DNA of 64,000 nt from Cannabis sativa (taxonomy: Eukaryota > Streptophyta > Magnoliopsida > Rosales > Cannabaceae): the NCBI RefSeq assembly GCF_029168945.1, contig NC_083601.1, positions 36,259,660 through 36,323,659 of the forward strand. The letters run 5' to 3'. Shown piece after piece: positions 1 to 9,870 of the stretch; positions within the stretch are counted from its first letter, which is position 1; the number at the start of each line of letters is the position of its first letter. A model generated the notes under the pieces. It saw nothing but the letters and a program-made list of their open reading frames with translations. It was not told the DNA's origin and made no database searches. A program made the position numbers and the translations under genes.

Positions 1-1644
1 GATGTGCCCTGCATCAAATTGTGATGCATCTGTACATTTGGGACAAAATATTTTTTTCATTATTGTTATAGGTACCATAGGTCGTTGATATCTTTTTTTT
101 TCTCTTCTGCTTGTAAAACATAAATATGGTTAGTGTTACTTACTTCCTATATACATTCTTTCCAAATATCCACGTTATAAGAGCCAAATCTCTCTTATCA
201 TATTCTTAAATTTCCATACATTCTTAACTCGTCATTCATAAGCTTCCTACTTTCTGTCACAATCATTGCCAGTTGGAATTATGGATGGTGGACCCAATTA
301 TACCAGCCACTTTTGATGGGCATCAACATCAAAGCCAACTTCAAAATTTGGATGGTTTCTTGGTATGGACCAAGTTACCAGCTAATCTAATGAAAGCTAT
401 GCTGCTACAAATTAACTTGTTCATGTTGTTTTCCCTTCCCCTGGTAGGACCACCAGCAAGGTGGGAAAATCCTTATATCTATATTGGAAATGTGGGCATG
501 GTGTTGGTTTTCCATCAATGACATAACATGCCTTTGTTTTTTCCTTTATTCTTTTCCTTTATCTTATTTTTGGGGTTTCATTTATTGCTGAAATTTTCTT
601 TTGAATAAATTTTCAAGAGTAAGAAGCAGGACATCATTGTTTTGTGGGGGGGTGGTCTTTTTTGTTGTTTTGCTCCAGCCTGCAACATTAAAAAAGTGAT
701 TATTTTTGGTCATTTGGTCTTCTTCTTCTTCTGAACCAGTCTTCCAAATTAATTTTTTGTTCTTCTCTTTTCTATGCTTTTGCCCTGTGATCAAGCAACC
801 CTTTTAAAAAGTTTGTCTACATGTGTGGTTATCTTATATTACATTTATATAACAACTGGCAATTAATACTTTTAATCTATATTCTATTGGTTAAACATAG
901 ATTATTAAAAAAAAATTGCTGGAAAAATGGCAATGAAAGTTTTTGTTTTCTTTGTTTGCTTTTGTTAAAGGGAAAGTTGCTCAAAGTGGAGGAACTAGGT
1001 TTTTTAGTCCTCTTTCTGAAAGTTGCTGCCTAGTGCCAATAAGGGCAAAAATTATGAAAATAAAATAAATCACTTTAAAATAAATTAGAGTTTTTTCAAT
1101 TCCTAGTTGCATTGTGCAATTTATTCCACAAGGAACCCACTTCCCTAAACTCAAAGTAAGCAACCATACATCATCCATTTGTATATTGATTTTGACTTTT
1201 GTCACCTCTTAACTTGGTTTGGGAATTTATTTATTTATTTATTATTACTATTTTTAATTAAAATAAATAAAATTTATTGGTTTAGTTCTATTGGTAGGTG
1301 CAATTTGAATGAGGGAATCTTCCAGTCCTGTGATCTCTGTAATTACTTGCAAGTTATAAAACTTGTATTAATAGGTTTGGTCACATTTAAGATTTATTTT
1401 ATTATCCTGTCAGTAACCAAACTTTTTAAATTTTGAATTATCAATTATCAAACAATAGTGTTCAATTGTTCACTATTGAGTTCAACAATTAACCTTATTA
1501 TCCTGTCAGTAACTAAACAGTTTTAGTTTTATTTTACCATTTTTTTTTGTTTATTTTGTACATAAAATATAACATGCTTTATTGGATTTATCAATTTATT
1601 TCACATTTCTAGCAAATTATATATCAAATTTAATATTAGAAAGA
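1..1644. other. Unassigned A/T-rich region, possible gene edge at the left
   Basis: I recognise no gene here. The first 55 bases, read on the minus strand, give a short open stretch with a Cys-Pro-Lys-Cys motif that could be the end of an exon lying mostly outside the window. An open frame at 273-521 (82 codons) is preceded by an acceptor-like CAG at 268-270 but matches no family I know. The rest is T-rich sequence with frequent stops. It may be UTR or intergenic DNA of a gene to the left, but this is a guess. Confidence 0.3.
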
Positions 1645-2043
1645 GACTAATTAGTAATTTTTTTTCCCGAATTTTGACATATACTCAATCGTGCTCCCTG
1701 AACTTTTTTGGCCGTTAAAAATTTCTCCCGAACTATTGAGATTGTTAAATTTAAGGACTTTTGTCTAATTTTATTCAATTTTACTGTTTCAGTAATTGTT
1801 TATGTACTAAATCATGCTCCTCAGACTTTGATATCTACCAAATCATGCCCCTCAAACTTTGATATATATTAAATCATGTTTCTTGAATTTTCATTCATGT
1901 TAGAATTTTTTATTAAAATTAGACAAAAGTCCTTAAATTTAACAATTTCAGTAGTTTAGGGGGAAATTTTTAACACCCAAAAAAATTCAGGGGCACGATT
2001 TAGTACATATCAAAGTTTGGGGGAAAAAATTACTAATTAGCGG
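1645..2043. mobile_element. Foldback miniature inverted-repeat element with 8-bp target duplication
   Basis: The two halves are long imperfect inverted copies of each other, roughly 130 bases per arm. The left end GACTAATTAGTAATTTTTT matches the reverse complement of the right end (GCTAATTAGTAATTTTTT). The element is flanked by TAGAAAGA at 1637-1644 and 2044-2051, an 8-bp duplication as made by hAT-type transposases; a degenerate 9-bp Mutator-type duplication is the alternative. It has no coding capacity. A second member of the family lies at 36240-36600 in the promoter of the polygalacturonase-like gene. Confidence 0.8.
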
Positions 2044-2051
2044 TAGAAAGA

Positions 2052-2537
2052 TAATGGAAAAAAAAAATTATACAATTAACAAGCTTTACAAGATTTGTTA
2101 TTAGATTAAATTTGATGGATGCCAGATAGTTGGTAAACATTTAAACAATAAATAACAGTAATAATAAATAACAATAATAATAAATGCCCCCAAAAGGTTT
2201 TTTTTTTTTTTTTGTGACATAACCCTAAAAATTATGAATGATAATAAAAGTTATAAATTGAATGGTGATTTTTCTTATTTTTTAAAAGACATTATTATAG
2301 AGGAGTAATGGTGTACCAATGTCTAGCACCACTTAAATAGTGTTTTGCAATTGATTAGTGATATTTTATAAAAGTTAATATTAAATTATATTGAACTCGA
2401 TATTTAATTGTACTAATAATAATATGATATTGAAAATCAAAATAGTTATTATTTTTTTTTAAAAAAATAAAAAATAAAAGTTAAAGACTGATTATTTAGT
2501 TAGTTTTTTTATTATAAACCTGGTCATGTGTCTCACA
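2052..2537. other. A/T-rich intergenic DNA
   Basis: Long A and T runs with no open frame of note and no recognised repeat ends. I see nothing functional here. Confidence 0.5.
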
Positions 2538-3850
2538 TAGGGGTGTGCATAAATTGATCAAATCCAATGAGAACCGACCAATCCAATTACAACCGACCGT
2601 CAAACATTGGATATCTAATTGTGATTGGATCGGATTAGATGTTATTTTTAAATATCCAATTGGATCGGATCGGATGGTGGATGGGGTGTCTAAAAATCCA
2701 ATACATCCAATATCCAATCGAACTAATTAGTATTTTCATTTAATTTATATGAGTATTAAATTTTATATTATTATACGTCAAATCTATATGTATATATGAA
2801 AATGAACATTAAAATTGTAAAAATTAGATGGTATACCCTTTTTAATTTGGTGTCTCTCATTTTTACCTTCGGTCCAAATTTCTTTAATTTATACCTTCTT
2901 TTTTCATTCTTTCTTCCAATTATATCCCTCCATTTTCACACTTCTCTAAATTAGCATTAACTTTTCCCAATCTGATGCTTTTAACAAAAAAATAAATCTA
3001 GACTTCGTAGTCATCTCCTTCCATGGATCTGTACTTTCTAATTCTCTCTCAAAGCTTCACAACCAGCTTCGCAGCCATCAACAACAATCGGAGCCGTCTT
3101 GAGGTTCAAACCACACCGTAGCCATAAACTCCCTTGCGCAGCTACAGCGGCAAGTAGTGCTGCTGTGGACCTGTGGTTGTCTCTCTTCTTCGCCGACTCT
3201 TCCTTACTCTCAAGAATTTGTATGGTGGAGACCTAGTGCCGGTGTTTATAGCAGAGGCAGTGATGATATGATGTAGTTCAAATGGTTGTAGCAGAGTTGT
3301 TTCTGCCGATTGTTGCATTATCTGTATTTTGTAGAGATTGTAGACCTTGATGACTTTGAGAAAGAAGGAAAAGAGTTGTGTTGCAAGGGTAGTTTAAGAA
3401 AGTTAATTAAAAAAATAGGTACAAATTAACTAAAATACTTTTGAGGGTAATTTTGGTTAATTAACCCAAAAAAAGATAATTATCAACTTATCCCATTAAA
3501 ATTTTACTCATTTTTTCTTAGATTGGATGGATCCAGTCCAATCCAATACATACTGGACCTAAAATATTAGATGGATCCGATCCGATCTAAAAAATACTAG
3601 GTCTAAAATATTGGATAAATCTAAATTAAACAAATAAATATATATGAAATACATTCAATGGATAGAACCGATCCAATCCAACATCCAATGGATGTTGGAC
3701 CGATTGGATGATGGAAATTAATTGGATCGGATCGGATGGTAAAATCTAACATCTAATATATGATTGGGTCGGATCTGGATAGGCCTAAAAACATTGGATG
3801 TGATCCAATATATGTGAAAATGAAATCTCCCAATTGGATTGCAAGCTATT
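2538..3850. mobile_element. Composite GATCGG-rich inverted-repeat element, right end unclear
   Basis: The left end TAGGGGTGTGCAT resembles the hAT-like ends seen at 5318 and 8631. The flanks at about 2540-2740 and 3510-3850 are both built from variants of TTGGATCGGATCGGAT and ATCCAATCCA in opposite orientations, so they can pair. Between them (about 2820-3480) is a less A/T-rich segment that does not look like the flanks and may be captured host DNA. I could not find a matching right terminus or a second copy of the 8 bases before 2538, so the right end is probably lost. A shorter decayed relative lies at 58853-59010. Confidence 0.55.
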
Positions 3851-4299
3851 ATTTTAGTTAATTGCTATTAATAAAATTTCATGATTTATTAAAAAAATAT
3901 TATACTAATGAAAGAAAATAAATAAAAAAAAATAATAGTAAAATGAAGAGTGAAAGAAAAGATTTAAGGGCAAATATATTATTAATTTTGTTGACTTTTA
4001 TTCTATTATTTTGTGAAGAAGAAAATATTTAGGTGATCGTATTACTTTTAATATTACATGTGGGAGTATTTATTTATTTATTTATTTATTTTTATTTTTT
4101 TTTTATGTTTTTGATTGGTTAAATAGATTTGATGCAGGATGTCATTACGATTCTCAGGGTTGAGAATTATTTTATTTATTTTTTTATTTTTTAAAAGTGC
4201 ACAAGTATATATAGTTGAAATATAAAACAAAAAGTTATTGATTTCATATAAGAAGATACCACATCATAAATAAAGAAATTGTTATTACTACATTAAAAA
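3851..4299. other. A/T-rich DNA with a TTTA microsatellite
   Basis: Includes a run of TTTA units near 4069-4095. No gene is visible. Confidence 0.5.
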
Positions 4300-4530
4300 T
4301 TAATGGTTAAAATCACTCATGAATTTACGATGCCCACATTTACTACTGACGCTGGAACCTCCTCGAATAAGGATAGTTTATCCTTTAACCGCAGAGCATG
4401 CTTTGCCAACCATGGGCTACTAAAGTCTTAGAGCGAGCCCATAGGACAAAACTGCCCCCAAAAATTTAGACAATAAAGCTATAATATCTTCAAATGACGC
4501 TCCAAACTCATTAAAATACTGAAGTTCCTC
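4300..4530 (-). pseudogene. LINE ORF2 3' tail relic (RNase H C-terminus), antisense
   Basis: Read on the minus strand, this encodes a broken version of the last part of a plant LINE ORF2: the region after the RNase H HGLA motif and the acidic/aromatic C-terminal tail. It has in-frame stops. It is a close relative of the fragment at 26470-26695, with which it shares long blocks such as CCGCAGAGCATGCTTTGCCA. It is truncated on both sides and cannot be functional. Confidence 0.65.
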
Positions 4531-5309
4531 CTGAAAAAAACATCAAAAAACAAAATAAAACTTTAATTAGAAAACTAATCAAATTGAAGAGAATCAACCA
4601 ACAAGACTAAGCAACTAGATCTCCCTATAAAAAACTAGAACCAGCCAAAGGGAATACCCGTAACAACTAAATTATAGCATTCTACTTTATAATCCCGAAG
4701 AATGAGTTTTAAATAAATGAAAACATACTAAAAATATATATATATATGGGTACACTCTTAATGGGTATTACCCATGAATGAGTAAAATTAAAAAATTTTG
4801 AGTTTTTATGGATAATTTTTCTATCTAATTAAAAAAATCTCTCATTTTTATATCATATGGGATGAGATTGTTCTATCGGTAAAAAAATTTTTTTAAAAAA
4901 AAAAGTTTTTTAGCAAGAAAAATAAGAAAAGAAAAAGTTGAGTTTGAGTTAAATATTTTTGATATAGTGTAAAAAGAGATATTTTTTAATATTTTTTAAT
5001 TAAGTAGTCAAATTAAGTATAGAATTCAAATTTGCGATTTCATTATTCGTCATTAGATTAAAATTCGATAGTTTGATATTTTTAAAATTAATATTTATAG
5101 TTAAATTTGTTTAATAATATTCATGGGTAATACCCGATTAAAAAGTGTTCCATATATATAAGAGCCGAGATATTGAGCAAAAAAACTATAATTTCTTGAA
5201 TTAGAGGTAAATCTAAATTAGTAACATGAACATTGAACATAATATAAATAATAGAAAAGATTTGTAAGTATTAATTAATTAAAAAATTTTAATTAATATT
5301 AGTAGAGCA
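4531..5309. other. A/T-rich DNA, possible small inverted repeat
   Basis: TATATA-rich DNA without a gene. The segments GGGTACACTCTTAATGGGTA (4748-4767) and, near 5125-5150, its approximate reverse complement (ATTAAAAAGTGTTCC) suggest a small inverted-repeat element of about 400 bases. I could not fix its ends or a target duplication. Confidence 0.35.
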
Positions 5310-5317
5310 GTAGTCGA

Positions 5318-6069
5318 TAGGGGTGTTCGCGGTGCGGGTGGTGCGGTTTTTAACCATTTTTTCAAACTAACCCGCACATGCGGTTTTTCCAATTTTCCAA
5401 ACAGCACCCGCACCGCGATACTAAAAAACCGCAAAAACCGCACCGCAAAAAATGATGCGGTGCGGTGCGGTTTCTGCGGTTTATGCGGTTTGAACTATCA
5501 CATTTTTTTTTGAAGTCATCACAAAATAATTAAACTATCATTAATATTATTATTCCAAAACACTTAAGAAAATACAACAAACTTGAGACTAATAAAAGTT
5601 ATAACAACAACAATAAGTTAATAATCTTTTTAAAGTTTCAACAACACACCTAAATCAAAATAATAAACTTGAAACTAATTAAATTCCAACAACAATATAA
5701 ATGTACAAACACAAACTTCTAACTCCAAATTTTAATATACATGTATGGGCTTGGGTTTGTTGCTAAGAAGAGAGGGTTTGTAAAGAGTTATGGATTTTGT
5801 CCTAAGATTTATGGGCTTGGGTTAGGCTCATATGTATGGGCTTAATTAAATAAATATAAAAATTAAATTTTAAAACATGCGGTGCGGTGCGGTTTGAATC
5901 GCGGTTTAATAATTCCAAACCGCAAACCGCACCGCACCGTGCGGTTTAGGAAAAATTCAAACCGCAACCGCACCGCGAAAAATTTCAAACCGCATTTTTT
6001 TTGCGGTGTGGTGCGGTGCAGGCAGTTTGAGCGGTTTGAGCGGTTTGAGCGGTTTGATGTACACCCCTA
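5318..6069. mobile_element. hAT-like nonautonomous element, 752 bp, 8-bp target duplication
   Basis: It starts TAGGGGTGT and ends ACACCCCTA, inverted termini typical of hAT elements. It is flanked by GTAGTCGA at 5310-5317 and 6070-6077, a perfect 8-bp duplication, which is the hAT hallmark. Both subterminal regions are packed with GCGGT/ACCGC motifs (for example GGTGCGGTGCGGTTT) in opposite orientation; in hAT elements such subterminal repeats are transposase binding sites. Near the right end GAGCGGTTT is repeated three times in tandem. The short open frames inside are chance reading of this repeat. There is no transposase, so it would need an autonomous element elsewhere. Confidence 0.88.
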
Positions 6070-6077
6070 GTAGTCGA

Positions 6078-6675
6078 TCTTACATTTTGGAAAAAATAAA
6101 AGATTTAACACATTTGTTTACATGCTTTACAATTGATGTATTCTCTACTCCTAATTATTCATGTATAGAAAATGAAGAAACTTTTTCAAAATTGTTTACG
6201 TACATAATCATTCATATTTCACTTTAGATATCTTGTGTTGGATTCAAGATAAATATCTTCTTAATTATATATTAATTCTAAGATATTTTGTTAGTTTATT
6301 TTTTCTTACTTCACTTTTCAATACAAATATCTTCACATTAATTATTATTTGTTAGAACACCACTATGTAGTCACCCATAATTTGATTGAGAATACAGATT
6401 ACTATACATCCTTTTTTTTTTTTCTTTTTTCTTATTTTACATTGAAAATATATGAACCTTTTATTAAACCATTATACTAAAACAAAATCTTAGTTTTTCA
6501 GTGTTAGCTTCTTCTTCTTCTTCTTCTTTTCAATAAAGTAAATTGCTATAATTATAAACTATTTTACTTTTAGAATGATATATTAACAACTTTAATTAAT
6601 GATGTATTTATTGATATGTAATGAAAATAATTAAGGATTTTAAAAAATAGATATAAAATAAAATAAATAAAATAT
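6078..6675. other. A/T-rich intergenic DNA
   Basis: No gene is visible. Contains a short CTT microsatellite at about 6510-6530 and long T runs. Confidence 0.5.
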
Positions 6676-6679
6676 TATT

Positions 6680-6945
6680 GTGACAGTCAGAGTCCTGTGA
6701 TCCGCAATAAGAAAGATCGAGAGCTATGTAATTTCACATTGCCTAGGGAAAGTTAAGTGTAATGATCCTAAGACTGTGTAGGTATGAGACTACACAGTTG
6801 AAGAGAGCTTAAATGGATTGATTGGTACTACCTATATTAACAAGGTGCGTCTTGTTTTTTGTAACCCATCACGAATGAATTCTATTAACTTGAGGTAATT
6901 TCAGGATGAGTGACCTCTTGAAAATTTATTGAGTGGCCTTTCGTG
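6680..6945 (+). repeat. 5S rRNA-derived repeat (Cassandra-like TRIM or 5S-SINE), degenerate copy
   Basis: This sequence matches, block by block, the reverse complement of 48800-49110. Shared blocks include GACTACACAGTTGAAGAG, CTTAAATGGATTGATTGG and ATTAACAAGGTGCGTCTTG. Its 3' part (about 6860-6920) resembles the 3' half of plant 5S rRNA: AACCCATC, a decayed box A region, then GGATGAGTGACCTC in the place of 5S box C (GGATGGGTGACC). Cassandra TRIM retrotransposons carry such 5S sequence in their LTRs, and 5S-derived SINEs are the alternative. I see no second LTR, so it could be a solo LTR. A LINE relic follows directly. Confidence 0.6.
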
Positions 6946-6972
6946 TGGTAAATCGGGGCCGCCCATAGTTGT

Positions 6973-8540
6973 TTGATTACTAACAAATTTTCAAAAAATG
7001 AGGCAGGTGTTATTCTTGTTATCCCCCGAGCGCAGATTCCTTTAAATAATTTGTTAGTTTGGCATTTTGAGAACTTGGACTTGTACTTAGTTAAGAGTGG
7101 CTATTGGCATATAACCCGTGTCCTTGGTATTGGACAAGATTTTAGTTCTAGCGGTACTCCTAATTTGTGGGATAAAGTCTAACATCTTAATCTCCCACTT
7201 AAAGTGAAGCACTTCTTGTGGAAAGTTGCCCACAAATGGCTTCCCACTTATGATAATCTAAAACACTATGGTGTTCTCGTAACCATTTACAGTAGAACCT
7301 CTATCCAAGAATACACTTGGGACCAAGTAAATTATATTCTAAGAATACACTTGGGACCAAGTAAATTATATTCTAATTGATAGGTTATAATTAAATAGAG
7401 TTACACTAAAAAAAAAAAATTAAAAATCCAAAAAATATCAATGTCACAATAATAACAATACCTATATCATAATAGAAATATTTTTTAGTAAATATAATTT
7501 TATACATGTATTATAATTTAAAATAAAATTATTAATTTTACATAAATAAATTTACAAAATACATGTATATATTTTATTAAGATGTAATTATTCTTATATA
7601 GAGGTATACTTTGTTAATACGGGACTTAAAAAATGTATAATTAATTACAATTTAAAGGTTATTCTTATTTATAACTATCCTAAATCGGGACTTGATTTTT
7701 TTATAACAAATTAGAGGTTATTCTTGAATAGAGTATTCTTAAATAGAAGTTCTATTATATTGTGTTTTTTGTTCTTTGGGGCCGAAACATCACTTCATGC
7801 TATTTGGGGATGCATCAATCTTACTTTGGTTCGCAACACTATTACCAATTACTTGCAGGTTCTTATGTTTTTATGTGGGACATTTATGGATTCTTCTATT
7901 TTTATTTGGATAATATATTATATGTTTTATTTGAAAAGTTTATTGTTTGTCTTTGGAGAATCTCGTATAGACAAAATAAATGGGTGAGTGACAAAGTTTG
8001 TTTAGATGATAACCACCTATTTGATTGGAGCATGGGCTATTTGTAACCTTTCAAGTTGGGCTAATTGTTGGTCTAATGCTCATGAGAAAAATATTGTTGA
8101 CAACAAGCCATTTATTAAATGGTCCAAAAACTATCTTCTGGGGTGGTTAAAATCAATTGTGACATGAGTTTATATAGTGACTTTGATAAAATTGGTGCTG
8201 AGGTGATTATTTGTGATGATTGAGGTTCTGTTCTTGTTTTTAGTACTTGGACTTGGAATGGTTGTTTCTCTTCTATTGTTGTTCAAGCTTTGAGTATTTA
8301 TTCTGGTCTCATGCTTGCTATTCGTCTTGGTCATCTGAAGGTGGAGTTGGTGTCTAATTGGCTTATTGTTATTCATGCTCTTAATAATAATAAGATTATC
8401 AGTCTTACTTATTTTGTATTGTTAGGGACACCTTTGTTCATTGTAATAATTTTAATGGTTTTTCTTTTTAATATCATCACAGGATTGCTAATAGTTTTGC
8501 ACATTTTTTTTAGTAAAATTAGCTCTCACTTTGTTTAATA
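6973..8540 (+). pseudogene. Decayed LINE ORF2 3' portion with a nested insertion
   Basis: The part at 6990-7270 encodes the zf-RVT region that follows the reverse transcriptase in plant LINEs (the pattern WHFE...YLVKSGYW then LWDKV...LPLKVKHFLWK). The reading then breaks at about 7285, where a separate A/T-rich insertion sits, and resumes near 7755 with the CxxC/GAETSLHAIWGC part of the same zinc-binding region. From 8145 an RNase H domain follows (VKINCDMS, then ICDD, a stop, GSVLVF), with several stops and frameshifts. It is an old dead copy, not closely related to the young LINE at 9654-15611. Confidence 0.75.
7285..7755. mobile_element. Small inverted-repeat element nested in the LINE relic
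   Basis: The left end CAGTAGAACCTCTATCCAAG (7291 on) and the reverse complement of the right end (AATAGAACTTCTATTTAAG, near 7731-7750) form imperfect terminal inverted repeats. The insertion separates two parts of one LINE reading frame, which fixes its approximate limits. Just inside the left end a 34-bp unit containing AATACACTTGGGACC is directly duplicated (about 7308-7374). I could not identify a clear target duplication. Confidence 0.55.
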
Positions 8541-8630
8541 ATTATGTTGGTGGCATGGTCACCCTGATTGTATTAGTGTTGTTTTTTTAACAGACAATCA
8601 TAAATAATAATATAGTATGATACTTTTATT

Positions 8631-9159
8631 TAGGGTTGTACATCGGTCAGTTTAGTCGGTTTATACTACATATTTTCTAACCCAACGTAAAGTTCGGTTT
8701 GTAAAATTCTGCATACAACCTACCTAATTAAAAAAAAAAATCTTAACCCGACCGACGGTTAGGGCGGTTTGGTCGGATTAACCCGCCCAAACCGAAATAA
8801 GAGGGTTTTTTTTTTTTTTTTTTTTAGTTTCAACTAAAATAAAAATTAACCACATAAATACACAATATGTGAGAAAGAATTTTATTGAGAGGTTGAGAAA
8901 GAATTTTAAGATTTTGGACTTTTTTTTTTAATATATATTATATAATATATAATATATATAAAATAAAAAAAAATAAAAATCGGGTTGGGCGGTTTAATTG
9001 GGCGGTTTGGGTCAATTTTCAACCCGCCCAATTAACTGATTGGGCGGTTTAAAATTTTGTCGAGTTATGTCGGTTTGTATTTTTTTATCGGTTTTGTCAG
9101 TTTGGTTTGGGCGGGTTATTCGGGTTGGGCGGTTTACGAAAATTTTTGTACACCCCCTA
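8631..9159. mobile_element. hAT-like nonautonomous element, 529 bp, 8-bp target duplication
   Basis: Begins TAGGGTTGTACA and ends TGTACACCCCCTA, imperfect inverted termini of the hAT type. It is flanked by CTTTTATT at 8623-8630 and 9160-9167, a perfect 8-bp duplication. The subterminal DNA is full of GTCGGTTT and GGGCGGTTT on one side and their complements on the other. It contains no transposase. It shares architecture with the 5318-6069 element but the subterminal motif differs, so they are separate families or subfamilies. Confidence 0.85.
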
Positions 9160-9167
9160 CTTTTATT

Positions 9168-9636
9168 TTCTCTTGAGATGTAGTGAATTTACTATTGAAG
9201 TTTTAATGAGGTTGTTTTTTTTTAAAAAAAAAAAATATAAATTCAATTCAATGGTAATTGTTTTTTTTTTTTTTTTGAGAAAAAATTCAATGGTAATTGT
9301 TGTTTTGGTTTTTAAAGCAGTAGTTTGAGATTATAAGAGTTTTTAAATTATATTTGGAAATTATTTAGGAAAGATTTGTTTGGATTTATTTAAGAAAAAG
9401 ACTTAAAATGTGACATAAATAAAGGGATAATAGGGAAGTAGTAACTGAGCCGAAAGCACTTTTAGTGCACCACACGCGTGTAAGTTGTCTAACTCGTGCC
9501 AATCAAAACGCAACGCATTTCTCTTGGATAGCCTCGCATTCACACGAAATGCATGCAACAACACTGTTAAATTTAATATTTATATCAGCACAAAAATTAT
9601 AGAATATTAATGAAATTGTTTTTCAATTCTAATCAC
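9168..9636. other. Intergenic DNA, start of the repeat hit by the LINE
   Basis: No gene. From about 9545 the sequence resembles 26215-26300, the left half of an A/T-rich repeat into which the LINE was inserted. Confidence 0.45.
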
Positions 9637-9653
9637 AACATTAAAAATTATAT
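9637..9653. repeat. Left target site duplication of the LINE
   Basis: AACATTAAAAATTATAT, identical over all 17 bases to 15612-15628. It marks the 5' insertion boundary of the LINE. Confidence 0.9.
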
Positions 9654-9870
9654 AGGTAATTCTATATAAACTTAGAATACATAGTGCCTTATGTGAGGTC
9701 TGTAGCAGTTGTGTTTTCTTTAACTAACTTTTGGAATTTTAACTACCTTTTCAATTTCAAATTTTCCCTCTTCTGTATACATGAATCTCTAACCGTTTTT
9801 TGGGTTTTCTCTTCACAATCTTCATCTGCCACTCCTTCCTTCTCTCTCGATCATCACACTTTTCACCATA

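Noticed and set aside
5882..6227. Open frames rich in Arg/Asn and a repeated RFERFERF peptide
   Set aside because: They fall at the right end of the hAT-like element (the second runs past its boundary into flanking DNA) and result from its GAGCGGTTT tandem motifs.
8170..8376. 68-codon minus-strand open frame
   Set aside because: It lies opposite the decayed LINE RNase H domain and has no family features of its own.
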